Shown here: one piece after another, positions 56,009-64,000 of the stretch
Position numbering within the stretch: the first letter of the stretch is position 1
How the letters are laid out: every line of letters starts with the position of its first letter
Assembly: GCA_024500155.1 (NCBI GenBank)
Contig: CM044856.1
Coordinates: forward strand, 50,654,303-50,718,302
DNA: 64,000 nucleotides
Reading direction: 5' to 3'
DNA from: Chenopodium formosanum
Taxonomy: Eukaryota > Streptophyta > Magnoliopsida > Caryophyllales > Amaranthaceae
Program-made: the position numbers and the translations under genes
The notes under the pieces: model-generated
Databases searched by the model: none
What the model saw: only the letters and a program-made list of their open reading frames with translations
Told to the model about the DNA's origin: nothing

Positions 56009-58366
56009 ACAAGCTCGACACCCTGGCGGCTGACGTGTGCTCTCAGCTGGGGATTCTCCTTGTCAGATCCCTCCAAATCCTTGAGGTCTAACTGGGCAGT
56101 CTTCAGATCCTACTCAAGCTTGGCTATCCGCTCGTTAGCGGCGTCATTAGCAGCTGTCAAGTTCCTTATCAGCTCCTCCTATTTCAACTTTACTGCTTTA
56201 ATTTCAACATCACATTGTATTTTACTGTATTCATCAGAGTTGAGAGCTTGAACGACCCTCTGTTTAGCGTCATTTACCTCTTCTCCTTTTGTCTGAAGGG
56301 GACCTTAAGCCCGTCTACCCTTAGCATCGCCTAAAAAGGTGGGGTTAGATGGTTAGCAAAGTGAGTTAAAAACTATTAAGAGTGTGGTCCTAAGTAAAAA
56401 GTTACCTAAGCAAGCAGGCCCTGGATCCGGTCAAAATCCACCATTTGCACATCCGACACAGAGTGTTTCTTTGTCCGAGTGAGGGTCTGCACCATCCTCT
56501 TAGCAAACACCTGCATGTCAGGCGGTGTTGAGGGAGTATCTACATCAAAAGAAGTACTAGGTGAGAAAGCATTATAGGCGGCACCTGACTCATGCCAGCT
56601 GCTCATCGAACCTTCAGGCGGATTGACCCGAGTCTTGACTCGCATATAGTCAATCGGCTAGGGGAATTCTACTCGTGTCTTACCTTGGACGCGAAGCTAA
56701 GGAGACTCTGCTTCAGCCGCTTCAGAACCGATTGCAGTTGTGAGTGGCTCGCCACTCTTCGATGTTGTAGAAGCATCCGTTTTTTTACCCTTGCTCTGAG
56801 CTTTCGCTCAGAGCTCTCATAACAGCCGAACTTTTTCCCTTAGTTAACTGTCTATCAGGGTTGGCTGAAGATGAGGAGTGGGGAGGATTCTTCCTTCCCG
56901 TCTTAGCTGGGGTTTTGCTCAGCTCATTCCTCAGCCACTTGAATAATTTGGTTATTGAGTGGGGAATTGATTTTCTTCCGCTCTGCAAATAACAAAATAA
57001 GGAATTATAGACGAAAAATTTGTAAGTTAAAGGAAAGGGGTAGAACCGGTAATTAACTAAGTTGTTATAAAAGCTGGAAAAGTATAGCAGGCGGGCTTAC
57101 CCCTCCTTTTTTGACTTCTAAGGCGGCCTTTTTCTCAAGGAGCTGCTCCTTCCTCAGAAGGGCAACCAATTTAGCAAGTGCCATCTCAGGAGAAACAATA
57201 TTCTTTGCTTCATCTACAATAAGAAAGGAAACAGTTGGTTAAAAAGATTACCAAAAACAATAAAAGCATCAATACAGACGGAAAATTGTCGGATGTGTAG
57301 TAAGTCTACCCTGTGGGAACATGGTGCAAAGCCCACAGGCAGGGAGGAAGGCCTCATTCTTTAAAAAATTCAAATGGGGTATCTAGTTCTTTGGAACGAT
57401 TATTTGAGTCCCATCCTCCAAGGGCTCGGTCCTTGTCTCAAAAAAGCCTGACTCCATTATCTGCTTATATGTCCTGGATGACATCCAAGGAAGGGCGCAC
57501 TTTTTCCCGAGCAGCGCCGGATCTTGATTTTATCGGCGTATAAACTGGTTGTGTCCCAATGCTAGGGAAGAGACCAAGTAGAATCTCTCCTTCCAGCCGG
57601 ACCACTTGGACGGCTTGTCCAAGGACATCAGATACTGCGGGTGTGTGGTAAGAGTGTACCACGCCCGATACTCCCCTAGGGCCCGACTAATATAATGCAT
57701 ATGAGCAAACGCCAAGAAACTAGGCTCTATGTTCTAAAATCGCAGGCGGCGATACAACTTAGAATGTTTATCCCCGAATTGGGGGTAAGGTGCTAGACGC
57801 CCAAGTCATACCCCTTCAAAATCTTCATAATCCCTTTGTGAAGGGAAAAGCGGAGGCCGGCTTTGATCATGGCTTCATAGAAGCCGAAACAACTGTCGAC
57901 ATTATCAATATCATCCTCCCAGGCAATCATTGCCTCAAGTGGCGGAACCTCAATTCTCCAGCCTTCTCCTACCGACTGCGTCTCCTCAAAGTCCCTAAAG
58001 ATGCTTTGCATAATAGCTAAGTCCCTACGAAGCATTTTAGTTTCCAAGGGATTGGGCTAATTTGGTCCTTTAGGTGGCTGCTAGTAGTCAACCGCCATAT
58101 TTTCTTGGCCAGAGCCCGACGCCTCTAAGCCGGATATCTCGCTGGCTCCCTCGTCGCCTTACCCATCTTCATAACACCCTGAGGAAGAAGAATCCTCCTT
58201 GTCGTCCACCTCTTCTAAGATTGTGTCACTAGGGATTAAAGGGGTTCCATCCGGAGAAGAACCCGCCTGCTCCTCTTACGTATTCCTCATCAAGAATAAC
58301 TTCATTAGTCGGCACTCTTTTAGTAGGCCGCCTCCTAGTCGCCTGTTTAACTCTAGGCATTGTGTC

Positions 58367-58581
58367 CTGCATAGACACATAGACGGAGGTGTTCGGGGAT
58401 GAGCAAAGCAGGTCCGAATATCCAAAATAGGCACCCCCGGTTCTAGATTCAGCCATACCAGGAGGTTGGCTAAATGACCTAGGCGGTGCCATGTGGGTTG
58501 ATGAAGAGTCCATTTTATTTTTGAAGCCTAACTACATAAGTGGAAAAGTATAAAAAGCTTGAAGGGAGTAGAGGCGGTTAC
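58367..58581 (-). other. Leader intron of the Tat-1 antisense gene
   Basis: 215 bp on the minus strand from TACAG/GTAACC to TATGCAG/GACACA, directly before the ATG at 58360. Confidence 0.5.
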
Positions 58582-58748
58582 CTGTAAACTTTCTCTGGAA
58601 ATCTAAAAATTACTACACGCGGTGACCGGATGTTCTCCTCAAAACGCAGACGGAAAAAACGCAAATTCATAGTAGACAGATGCAGATTTTCTCTCTCTAA
58701 AAAGTCAAATGCTTTGGTATGAAATGAGGAGAGAGAAGGTAAACCTTC

Positions 58749-58758
58749 TATTTATAGA
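58749..58758 (-). promoter_or_regulatory. TATA box of the Tat-1 antisense gene
   Basis: CTATAAATAG on the minus strand, about 165 bp before the leader-intron donor and 127 bp inside the 3' LTR boundary. G-box cores CACGTG at 58849-58854 and 58861-58866 lie upstream of it. Confidence 0.65.
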
Positions 58759-58872
58759 AGGGTAATAATGGAGGCGTCCTTGTCATACCCTAGAAGGTGA
58801 ATGGTTTATACTGTTCACCATTCCTTGAATGCCCCGTGTCACAGGCGCCACGTGGCCAACCACGTGCCACCT

Positions 58873-58884
58873 GTGAGGGGCAAA
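58873..58884 (+). promoter_or_regulatory. Tat-1 polypurine tract
   Basis: GTGAGGGGCAAA immediately before the 3' LTR, identical to the end of the tract of Tat-2. Confidence 0.75.
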
Positions 58885-59374
58885 TGTTTTGGGTAAAAAT
58901 ACCCTGTCCATGTGGACCAATCAGAGAGGGACACGTGTCAAGCATAGGCAGGTCCATTTGAGCCAATTGCCAGCTCACACGTGTTAGCCTCAGATGCTTT
59001 CCAGAATTGCGGCCTTCAAGGCCCAATTCTCAAGGGCACCGCAAAACGGCGCAGCCCACCAAATCTAGGTCAAATGACCTAAGAGAGGGCACATTCCCCA
59101 GTGACCCTATAAATAGGGAGATATCCCCCAATTTTGGGACAGATTCAATAATTCATTACACCTACCCTACATTCTCTCACATCAGAGAACACCTGATCTC
59201 GGAATTCGAGGAGATCTCATTTAAATTTTTGCACCTTCTCCTACTCATATTCAAGTACTAACTTGATCGTCGGAGGCGGAGCTCTAAATACTCGGAGTCT
59301 CCGTTGTAGGTACATGCCGCGTGCAACCAGTCTTCGAGCTGCAACTCTCCCGAGGGACAAAAACACCCAAAACA
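58885..59374 (+). repeat. Tat-1 3' LTR (490 bp)
   Basis: It begins TGTTTTGGGT and ends CACCCAAAACA. A TATAAATAG box is at 59108-59116. It is closer in length and sequence to the Tat-3 LTR than to that of Tat-2. Confidence 0.9.
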
Positions 59375-60061
59375 ATATGGATCTTTCAGCCATAATTCTA
59401 GGACATGTAAGGGAGGTCCCACCAACAAAGATGTTGTACAACAGATGGCAACAGCGTTTGATGCTTCACAAATGCAGAGTCAAACCCCTCTCAACCAGTC
59501 ACAATCCCAAACATAGATGCTTCATAGTGCTTGATGCTTAGATTTCTCAGAATTTTGTGTATTGATACTTTGGATTGGTTTTTGTCTGTAGTAGGTTTTG
59601 ACAATCAGTTTTAATTTTAGCCTTTTGAATTATGCTTTTGACAATGAATTTGGTACTGTAAGCTTTGGACATATGCAATGAATGGCAAATGCTGATTAAT
59701 TTGGTCAGTATTTATGAGCATCATTATGCATTTGGATTTGCTCTACATTTGTCCTGTAATAAAGTTCAACAATATTGAAAATAAAAGTCAGCAAATTACA
59801 ATTTGTTTCAGATCTTTTATTGAAATTAAGTTCAGTAATATTGAAATTAAAAGTCAGCAATGACTTAGCTTTTATTGATATCAAATAGCAAATTACAATT
59901 ATTTTAGAGCTACCACTAATAACACCAAATACATAACAATGGCAACTTTGACCGCCAAATGAAAAAATCAGCAAATTCATCTATTTTGTGCATGCACTCA
60001 TTGAATTCTCTCCTCGAAAGTTGAACACATGTAGCTTCAATTGTATTAGCAATCCTATCTA
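59375..60061. other. Flank of Tat-1, possible end of an interrupted gene or DNA transposon
   Basis: Directly after the LTR one plus-strand frame reads DVVQQMATAFDASQMQSQT (about 59429-59485) and soon stops. It could be the C-terminal end of a gene or transposon into which Tat-1 inserted. The rest is AT-rich without a gene. Confidence 0.3.
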
Positions 60062-60250
60062 CTAGTCAGTAACAATATGGTCCTCCTTGACCCACATGAA
60101 GAATTCACACAACTTGCACTTGTAGTAGGGTCTTCCCGGGTTTGAAACAGTGCTTGAGAATCTGATATCAGCATATCTTGAGGGGTCACAATTGCAATTC
60201 ACTAATTTGAACCACAAACCCCTACCATTCCTGTTGCTAGCCATTGCCAA
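60062..60250 (-). CDS. Small GRF-type zinc-finger ORF
   Basis: 62 codons. The sequence contains CNCDP, then VSNPGRPYYKCKLCEFFMW, a layout that fits the GRF zinc finger (Pfam zf-GRF: two Cys near the start, NPGR, then C-x2-C and an aromatic FF-x-W). Such small proteins are common in plants, as free-standing genes and inside DNA transposons. The start methionines are MAMASN. An A-run (60277-60302) lies 26 bp upstream. No neighbouring exon is evident. It may be a fragment. Confidence 0.55.
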   Translation of the reverse strand: MAMASNRNGRGLWFKLVNCNCDPSRYADIRFSSTVSNPGRPYYKCKLCEFFMWVKEDHIVTD

Positions 60251-60276
60251 AAGAAGCCATTCAGATTCAAAAATTC

Positions 60277-60307
<31 letters not shown>

Positions 60308-60650
60308 AGAGGGAAATTCTAGTGAAGCAAGAGAAGGGTGAAGAGGGAAAAAAAAGGAGGGAGGGTAAGTTTAAATAAATGAAGGAAAGTGAAGACGGAA
60401 AAAAGGAGGGAGTTTTGTAAGCTAAAAAATATAGAAAAATGCCAAAATTAACCTATGATTAACGTTTGTTTAATGTTAGGGTTACTGTAGATGAGTGTAT
60501 GAAACCATGGGTGTACCGTTGATAAACAAAAGTTAAGTAGGTGTATTATTGATAAACGCTCAAACCTTGGGTGTACCATTGTTAATTTTGCTTTTTTTTT
60601 TATACATAATTGTTGAAATATATAAAATTTAGTAGTACATCTTATTGGTT
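60251..60650. other. Possible DNA-transposon edge
   Basis: Phrases such as GGGTGTACCGTTGATAAAC and GGGTGTACCATTGTTAATTT repeat near 60510-60590 and resemble terminal regions of plant DNA transposons. A matching opposite end was not found. Together with the GRF ORF they suggest a transposon remnant. Confidence 0.3.
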
Positions 60651-61227
60651 CCCTCTAGGTTTTCTCCTTGGGAGGGTTTTTTTGGTTCCCTCTAGGGTTT
60701 TCCCTTGGAAGGGTTTATCTAGCCTCCATTGCTAGATTTTTTTTCCTTACTCTTCTCCTTTCTCCTCTTCTCATCCATCTATTTTCTTCTGATCTCAATT
60801 GTAAATTTTTGTAGGGGCTTTCACTAGTGGTTTTACCGGTGATAAGGCCCAAAAAACTTTTTAATTGATTTCAATAAAAGGATCCCATATTTATGATGGG
60901 GTTTATTGAATTAGGCTTATTCTTTTTTTGTTTGTTTGTGTGCTAAAGATCGAAGATTTAGGGTTTCATCGTCTCCGAAAGTATATAGAAGGCCATATGA
61001 GTTTCTTCACTCAAACAACTACTCATCCGTGGATCTCAAGCCGAATTAGAGCTAACTCACATATTGTATTGCTACAGATGAAGTTTTTTATTAAGGCGAT
61101 TGTCGATCGAATCTGCATGTAACTAGTTCTGAGGTGATTTGTACTTATATTGAAATTTTAAACTTCTTAGGAGTTGTTTGTAAATATCGTTTGACTATCT
61201 TTCATTAATAAAATCCTTTTTCTTCTC

Positions 61228-61270
<43 letters not shown>
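60651..61270 (+). mobile_element. Probable retroposon with 40-base poly-A tail
   Basis: The sequence ends in TTCTTCTCGTT followed by 40 A (61231-61270) and has a CATTAATAAAATCC signal just before the tail, as in LINE 3' ends or processed transcripts. It begins with two copies of GGTTCCCTCTAGG (60648 and 60691). No reverse-transcriptase ORF and no clear TSD are seen. Confidence 0.4.
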
Positions 61271-61273
<3 letters not shown>

Positions 61274-61292
61274 ATAAAATCGTGCATGTCGA

Positions 61293-61342
61293 GAGTTCGA
61301 GACTTGCTGTCAAAAAAAAAAAAAAAAAGGAGTTCGAGACTT
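61293..61342 (+). mobile_element. Minute poly-A insertion with 13-bp TSD
   Basis: GAGTTCGAGACTT occurs at 61293-61305 and again at 61330-61342, enclosing only GCTGTC, 17 A and one G (61306-61329). The arrangement is that of an extremely 5'-truncated LINE-type insertion. Confidence 0.65.
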
Positions 61343-61518
61343 AAGCTAGTGCAGTCCTATTTACTTCGTAACATTTTAACCTATGCCGTGTATTAACGCG
61401 TGTATCTTTCGGAAATTTAAGCAAAAAGGGATCATCAAATCACCAAACAAAGACAAAAAGGGAAAAGTGAGGAGTGAGTAAGGAGTTGAATTAGCAAGGA
61501 AGAGAGAGAGAAATAAAG

Positions 61519-63005
61519 ATGAGCAATCATGGCGATGAAGCTGGTGGTATAACGTTATCAGTATATGTAGAAAATCTAGTGATAATAGTAAGCTTAGTTA
61601 TATTTGCTGGTCTGATGGCTGGTCTGACCCTCGGTCTCATGTCTCTCGCTCTTGTTGACCTTGAAGTCCTCATCAAGGCTGGTCGTCCTCAGGATCGTAT
61701 CCACGCTGGTCCCCACTTTCTCTCTCTCTTTCTTTAATTCATCATATTTCATTATTATTGTTGTTCTTGTTGATTTTGCAGTTGTTTATTTTATGCTAAA
61801 TTCAACCGTGTTTTTGGGTTTTTCTTGTTGGGTTTATTTGGATTGGATTTAGCAATACTTAGTTACCCTCTTCATCGAGTTTTATTTGTTGCTTTACTAG
61901 TTCAAATTATATTATTGATGCGACAGTTTTTCGAGGAATTAATCATTTTCCTGATGACCAGTACTTTCATTTATTTATTTAAACAAATGATCAAACAGTT
62001 TTTCAATTTTTGAGGTTTTTTTTGGTGGGTTTATTTGAATTGGGTTTATGTTGTGTTATGTTCCTAGAGGAATTAATTATCCTTTTGGGGACAATAATTT
62101 ATTTGTTTATTAGTTGAATGATCAGACATCTTTGACTGCTGATGCTGAATATTGAATTGGTACCAACTTTTGCGTAGTTTGCTACTGTATGTATGTGGAT
62201 TATGGAGTAAACTATTTAATCAAGAAAGATAGGATTTTTTCAGAGGTTTTTTTTGGGTTTATATGATTTGACAGGATAGTTTTCCTTTACTCTGATTGAA
62301 AAGGTTCAATTTGGTACCATGCTCTAGTTTTGGCAAATAGATGGTCATTTTTATTAGATAATTAATCATTGGAACGTTTCGAAATTGGACCGTCCCCTTA
62401 TTCTTACAAAGCGAGTCTTAACCAGAACAATATATTTGAGATGATTGTTATAATAAGAAAGGAGGGCTTATTTGGTTGAGTGATGGATGGTTGTGTTTTT
62501 TTGCTATCATCCCACTGACTTGCTACGACCCATCTTTCTTTGGCAGCAAAAATATTTCCAGTGGTAAAGAATCAGCATCTCCTTCTCTGTACTCTTCTTA
62601 TTGGGAACTCTTTGGCAATGGAGGTATGGGACGATAATTTGAACCAGTGTTGATTCTAGCCTCTAGCTATCTAGCTTTGATTATATTGACTTGTATTTTC
62701 CTTATTTTTGCAGGCTCTTCCCATATTTTTGGATAAACTTGTCCCCCCATGGGCCGCAATTGTGATATCAGTAACTCTGATTCTTATGTTTGGTGAGGTG
62801 AGAGATTTTTCTCACTTTTTATACTTCGTATAAAAAGACCTTTAGTTTGCATACAATGCTTTATTGTTTTTATTTGCCTCTTTCCTTGTAGATATTGCCA
62901 CAGGCAGTTTGCACACGCTATGGGCTAGTGGTTGGAGCTACATTGGCACCCTTTGTTCGTGTATTACTTTGGTTATTTTTCCCCATTTCTTATCCAATTA
63001 GTAAG
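61519..63005 (+). CDS. DUF21/CNNM-type membrane protein, first four coding exons
   Basis: Coding exons are 61519-61708, 62547-62623, 62714-62797 and 62892-63005, together 155 codons in one frame with canonical GT-AG junctions. The product has hydrophobic segments at residues ~17-47 (FAGLMAGLTLGLMSLALVDL), ~70-90, ~95-120 and ~130-150, with KNQHLLLCTLLIGNSLAME between. This is the DUF21 transmembrane domain of plant CNNM/cyclin-M-like proteins; CBS domains normally follow and lie beyond the window. Such proteins sit in plasma or organelle membranes and are linked to magnesium or other divalent-cation handling; the exact role is not known from sequence. It is the only intact-looking host gene here. 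Confidence 0.9.
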
Positions 63006-64000
63006 GTAAGATTCTGTTTGGAAAAACTAATGCATATGATGAGGGCAAGTATGATTTGTAGGTTTTTAATTTAAGTACATTCGCAATACGGCTTTAAATT
63101 GTCTATAACAATGCTTTCTAGTGAATGATTGTTGCACCTTTAGATTACTTTAACTAGATCATTGGATCACAAGAAGGGTAAACAAGAGCAAAATACTTGA
63201 CAAGCATGTGTTAGGCTCTTTTGTACTTAGCTTATCTAAATAATTATAACAAAATCAAGTGTAGCAAAAATAAGTTTAGCTAAAAACAAGGAAATATATA
63301 TTTTTTTTCTTTAATTTTTTGCTACTTTTTAAATATTTTTTCCAGCAAAAGCAGAAAAGAATGTAGCCTTAGTCAGTGGCGGATCTTGGTAAAAAATATT
63401 AAAGGGACCGGGATATGAATATTTTACCAGTTGCTCAAAACTAATCACTATATTCCAAATTTTTATAAATAAAAGAACATCACTAAGTTCAATAGCTAAT
63501 TAATTGCAATAATGTACCAGAGGCCGGGCCCCAAATGGCTTCGGTGGAAGGTCCCCCTTCGGCCTTAGTATGCATAAGGTAGATCAGGTGGATTCTAACA
63601 CTTAAGAAAGGGGATCATCTTGTAATTTGAGATCTAATCAATTGGTCAAGGGAAAAAGGGTTGGGAGGTTTGAGTTTATTTGTAGGGAATGTGGTGTCCA
63701 AGAATGTCCATGCACTTGTTGAAATTTGCTGCCTACAGTCCTGGAAAAATTTATCTGTAACTGATCTTTACAGGTCTACATTTGTTTTGGATTCTTCATT
63801 TTCTATGAAAATTTATATGTAAGGAAATTGGGTGATGTGTCTTGCCTATAAAGATTCGAAGATTTTATGTTTTCTTTGGTCATCTTGATCAAAGAATTTG
63901 GCTTGCTCAATCATCAGGTCACGTTTTGTATTTTTGCTTTCAAGTCCTTGTGAAAAAACGTAAAATCACTGAATGTTTGGAAGCTAAAAGGTTCCAATAA
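63006..64000 (+). other. Intron 4 of the DUF21 gene (incomplete)
   Basis: It starts GTAAGATT. No further exon was recognised up to the window end. A stretch from about 63374 (CAGTGGCGGATCTTGG) is of a kind often found in plant repeats and may be a small insertion within the intron. Confidence 0.6.

Larger units (their letters stand above)
53817..58582 (-). pseudogene. Tat-1 antisense gene (decayed, split by E3)
   Basis: The minus-strand layout matches Tat-2 and Tat-3: leader exon ending at 58582, exon 2 from 58366 (ATG 58360-58358, MPRVKQATRRR), exon 3 57213-57101, exon 4 from 56982, exon 5 ending at 56406, exon 6 from 56330, and its continuation left of E3 from 54242. Blocks of the Transposase_28-like domain survive (FGFYEAMIKAGLRFSLH near 57870; MHYISRALGEYRAWYTL near 57690). 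The C-terminal coiled-coil block is at 53924-54242. Frame changes near 58060 and 57720 and stops break exon 2. The conserved splice sites are TTAG/GTAACT at 56405 and TTTTTAG/GCGATGC at 56330. Confidence 0.72.
1..59374 (+). mobile_element. Tat-1: outermost Ty3/gypsy (Tat lineage) retrotransposon, 3' part
   Basis: Tat-1 pieces are 163-2559, 4994-7986, 52520-54247 and 56009-59374; the rest are younger insertions. Sense order is gag, protease, RT, RNase H, a second RNase H and integrase, then an antisense gene, then a 490-bp 3' LTR ending at 59374. The double RNase H and the antisense extra gene are known traits of the Tat clade. The 5' LTR lies left of the window. The coding part carries many stops and frameshifts, so the copy is dead. 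The 5 bases after the LTR (59375-59379, ATATG) are the expected TSD, but the partner is outside the window. Confidence 0.85.

Overview
The window is nuclear DNA from a flowering plant, probably a eudicot. The evidence is a split DUF21/CNNM-type membrane-protein gene with canonical plant introns at the right edge, and AT-rich intergenic DNA filled with LTR retrotransposons. I cannot name the species. About 59 kb of the 64 kb is one nested stack of LTR retrotransposons. Nearly every insertion can be resolved from its TG...CA ends and 5-bp target-site duplications (TSDs).

Outermost is Tat-1, a Ty3/gypsy element of the Tat lineage (gag, protease, RT, two RNase H domains, integrase on +, plus an antisense gene on -). 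It enters from the left edge and ends with its 3' LTR at 59374. It was hit by a solo LTR (S, 2560-4993), by element D (7987-52519) and by solo LTR E3 (54248-56008). D's 5' LTR was hit by element C (8101-40629), a gag-only non-autonomous element. C was hit by Tat-2 (14937-38038, +), and Tat-2 by Tat-3 (21604-32862, -). D also carries LTR E1 (40708-46091), which contains E2 (41290-43934).

The three Tat copies share one architecture. A sense gag-PR-RT-RNaseH-integrase unit and an intron-containing antisense gene face each other, separated by a non-coding stretch with hairpins. The antisense gene has its own TATA box just inside the 3' LTR, a leader intron, a Transposase_28-like domain, a coiled coil and an acidic tail. 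In Tat-3 the six-exon model keeps one frame across all four coding introns, with intron phases 1,0,1,0. Tat-2 repeats this pattern.

The observations I rate highest are these. A UAG CAA UCA stop, matching the plant-virus leaky-stop consensus, lies between protease and RT in all three Tat copies. The antisense protein's start resembles the histone H3 tail (MARTKQT). The LTR divergences of C and Tat-2 contradict their nesting order, and clustered LTR differences suggest gene conversion. E1 lacks matching TSDs, which suggests recombination between two separate insertions.

Right of Tat-1 are a small GRF-type zinc-finger ORF (-), poly-A retroposon debris, and the first four coding exons of the DUF21 gene, which continues beyond the window. 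All divergence figures are counts by eye; no alignment or database search was run.
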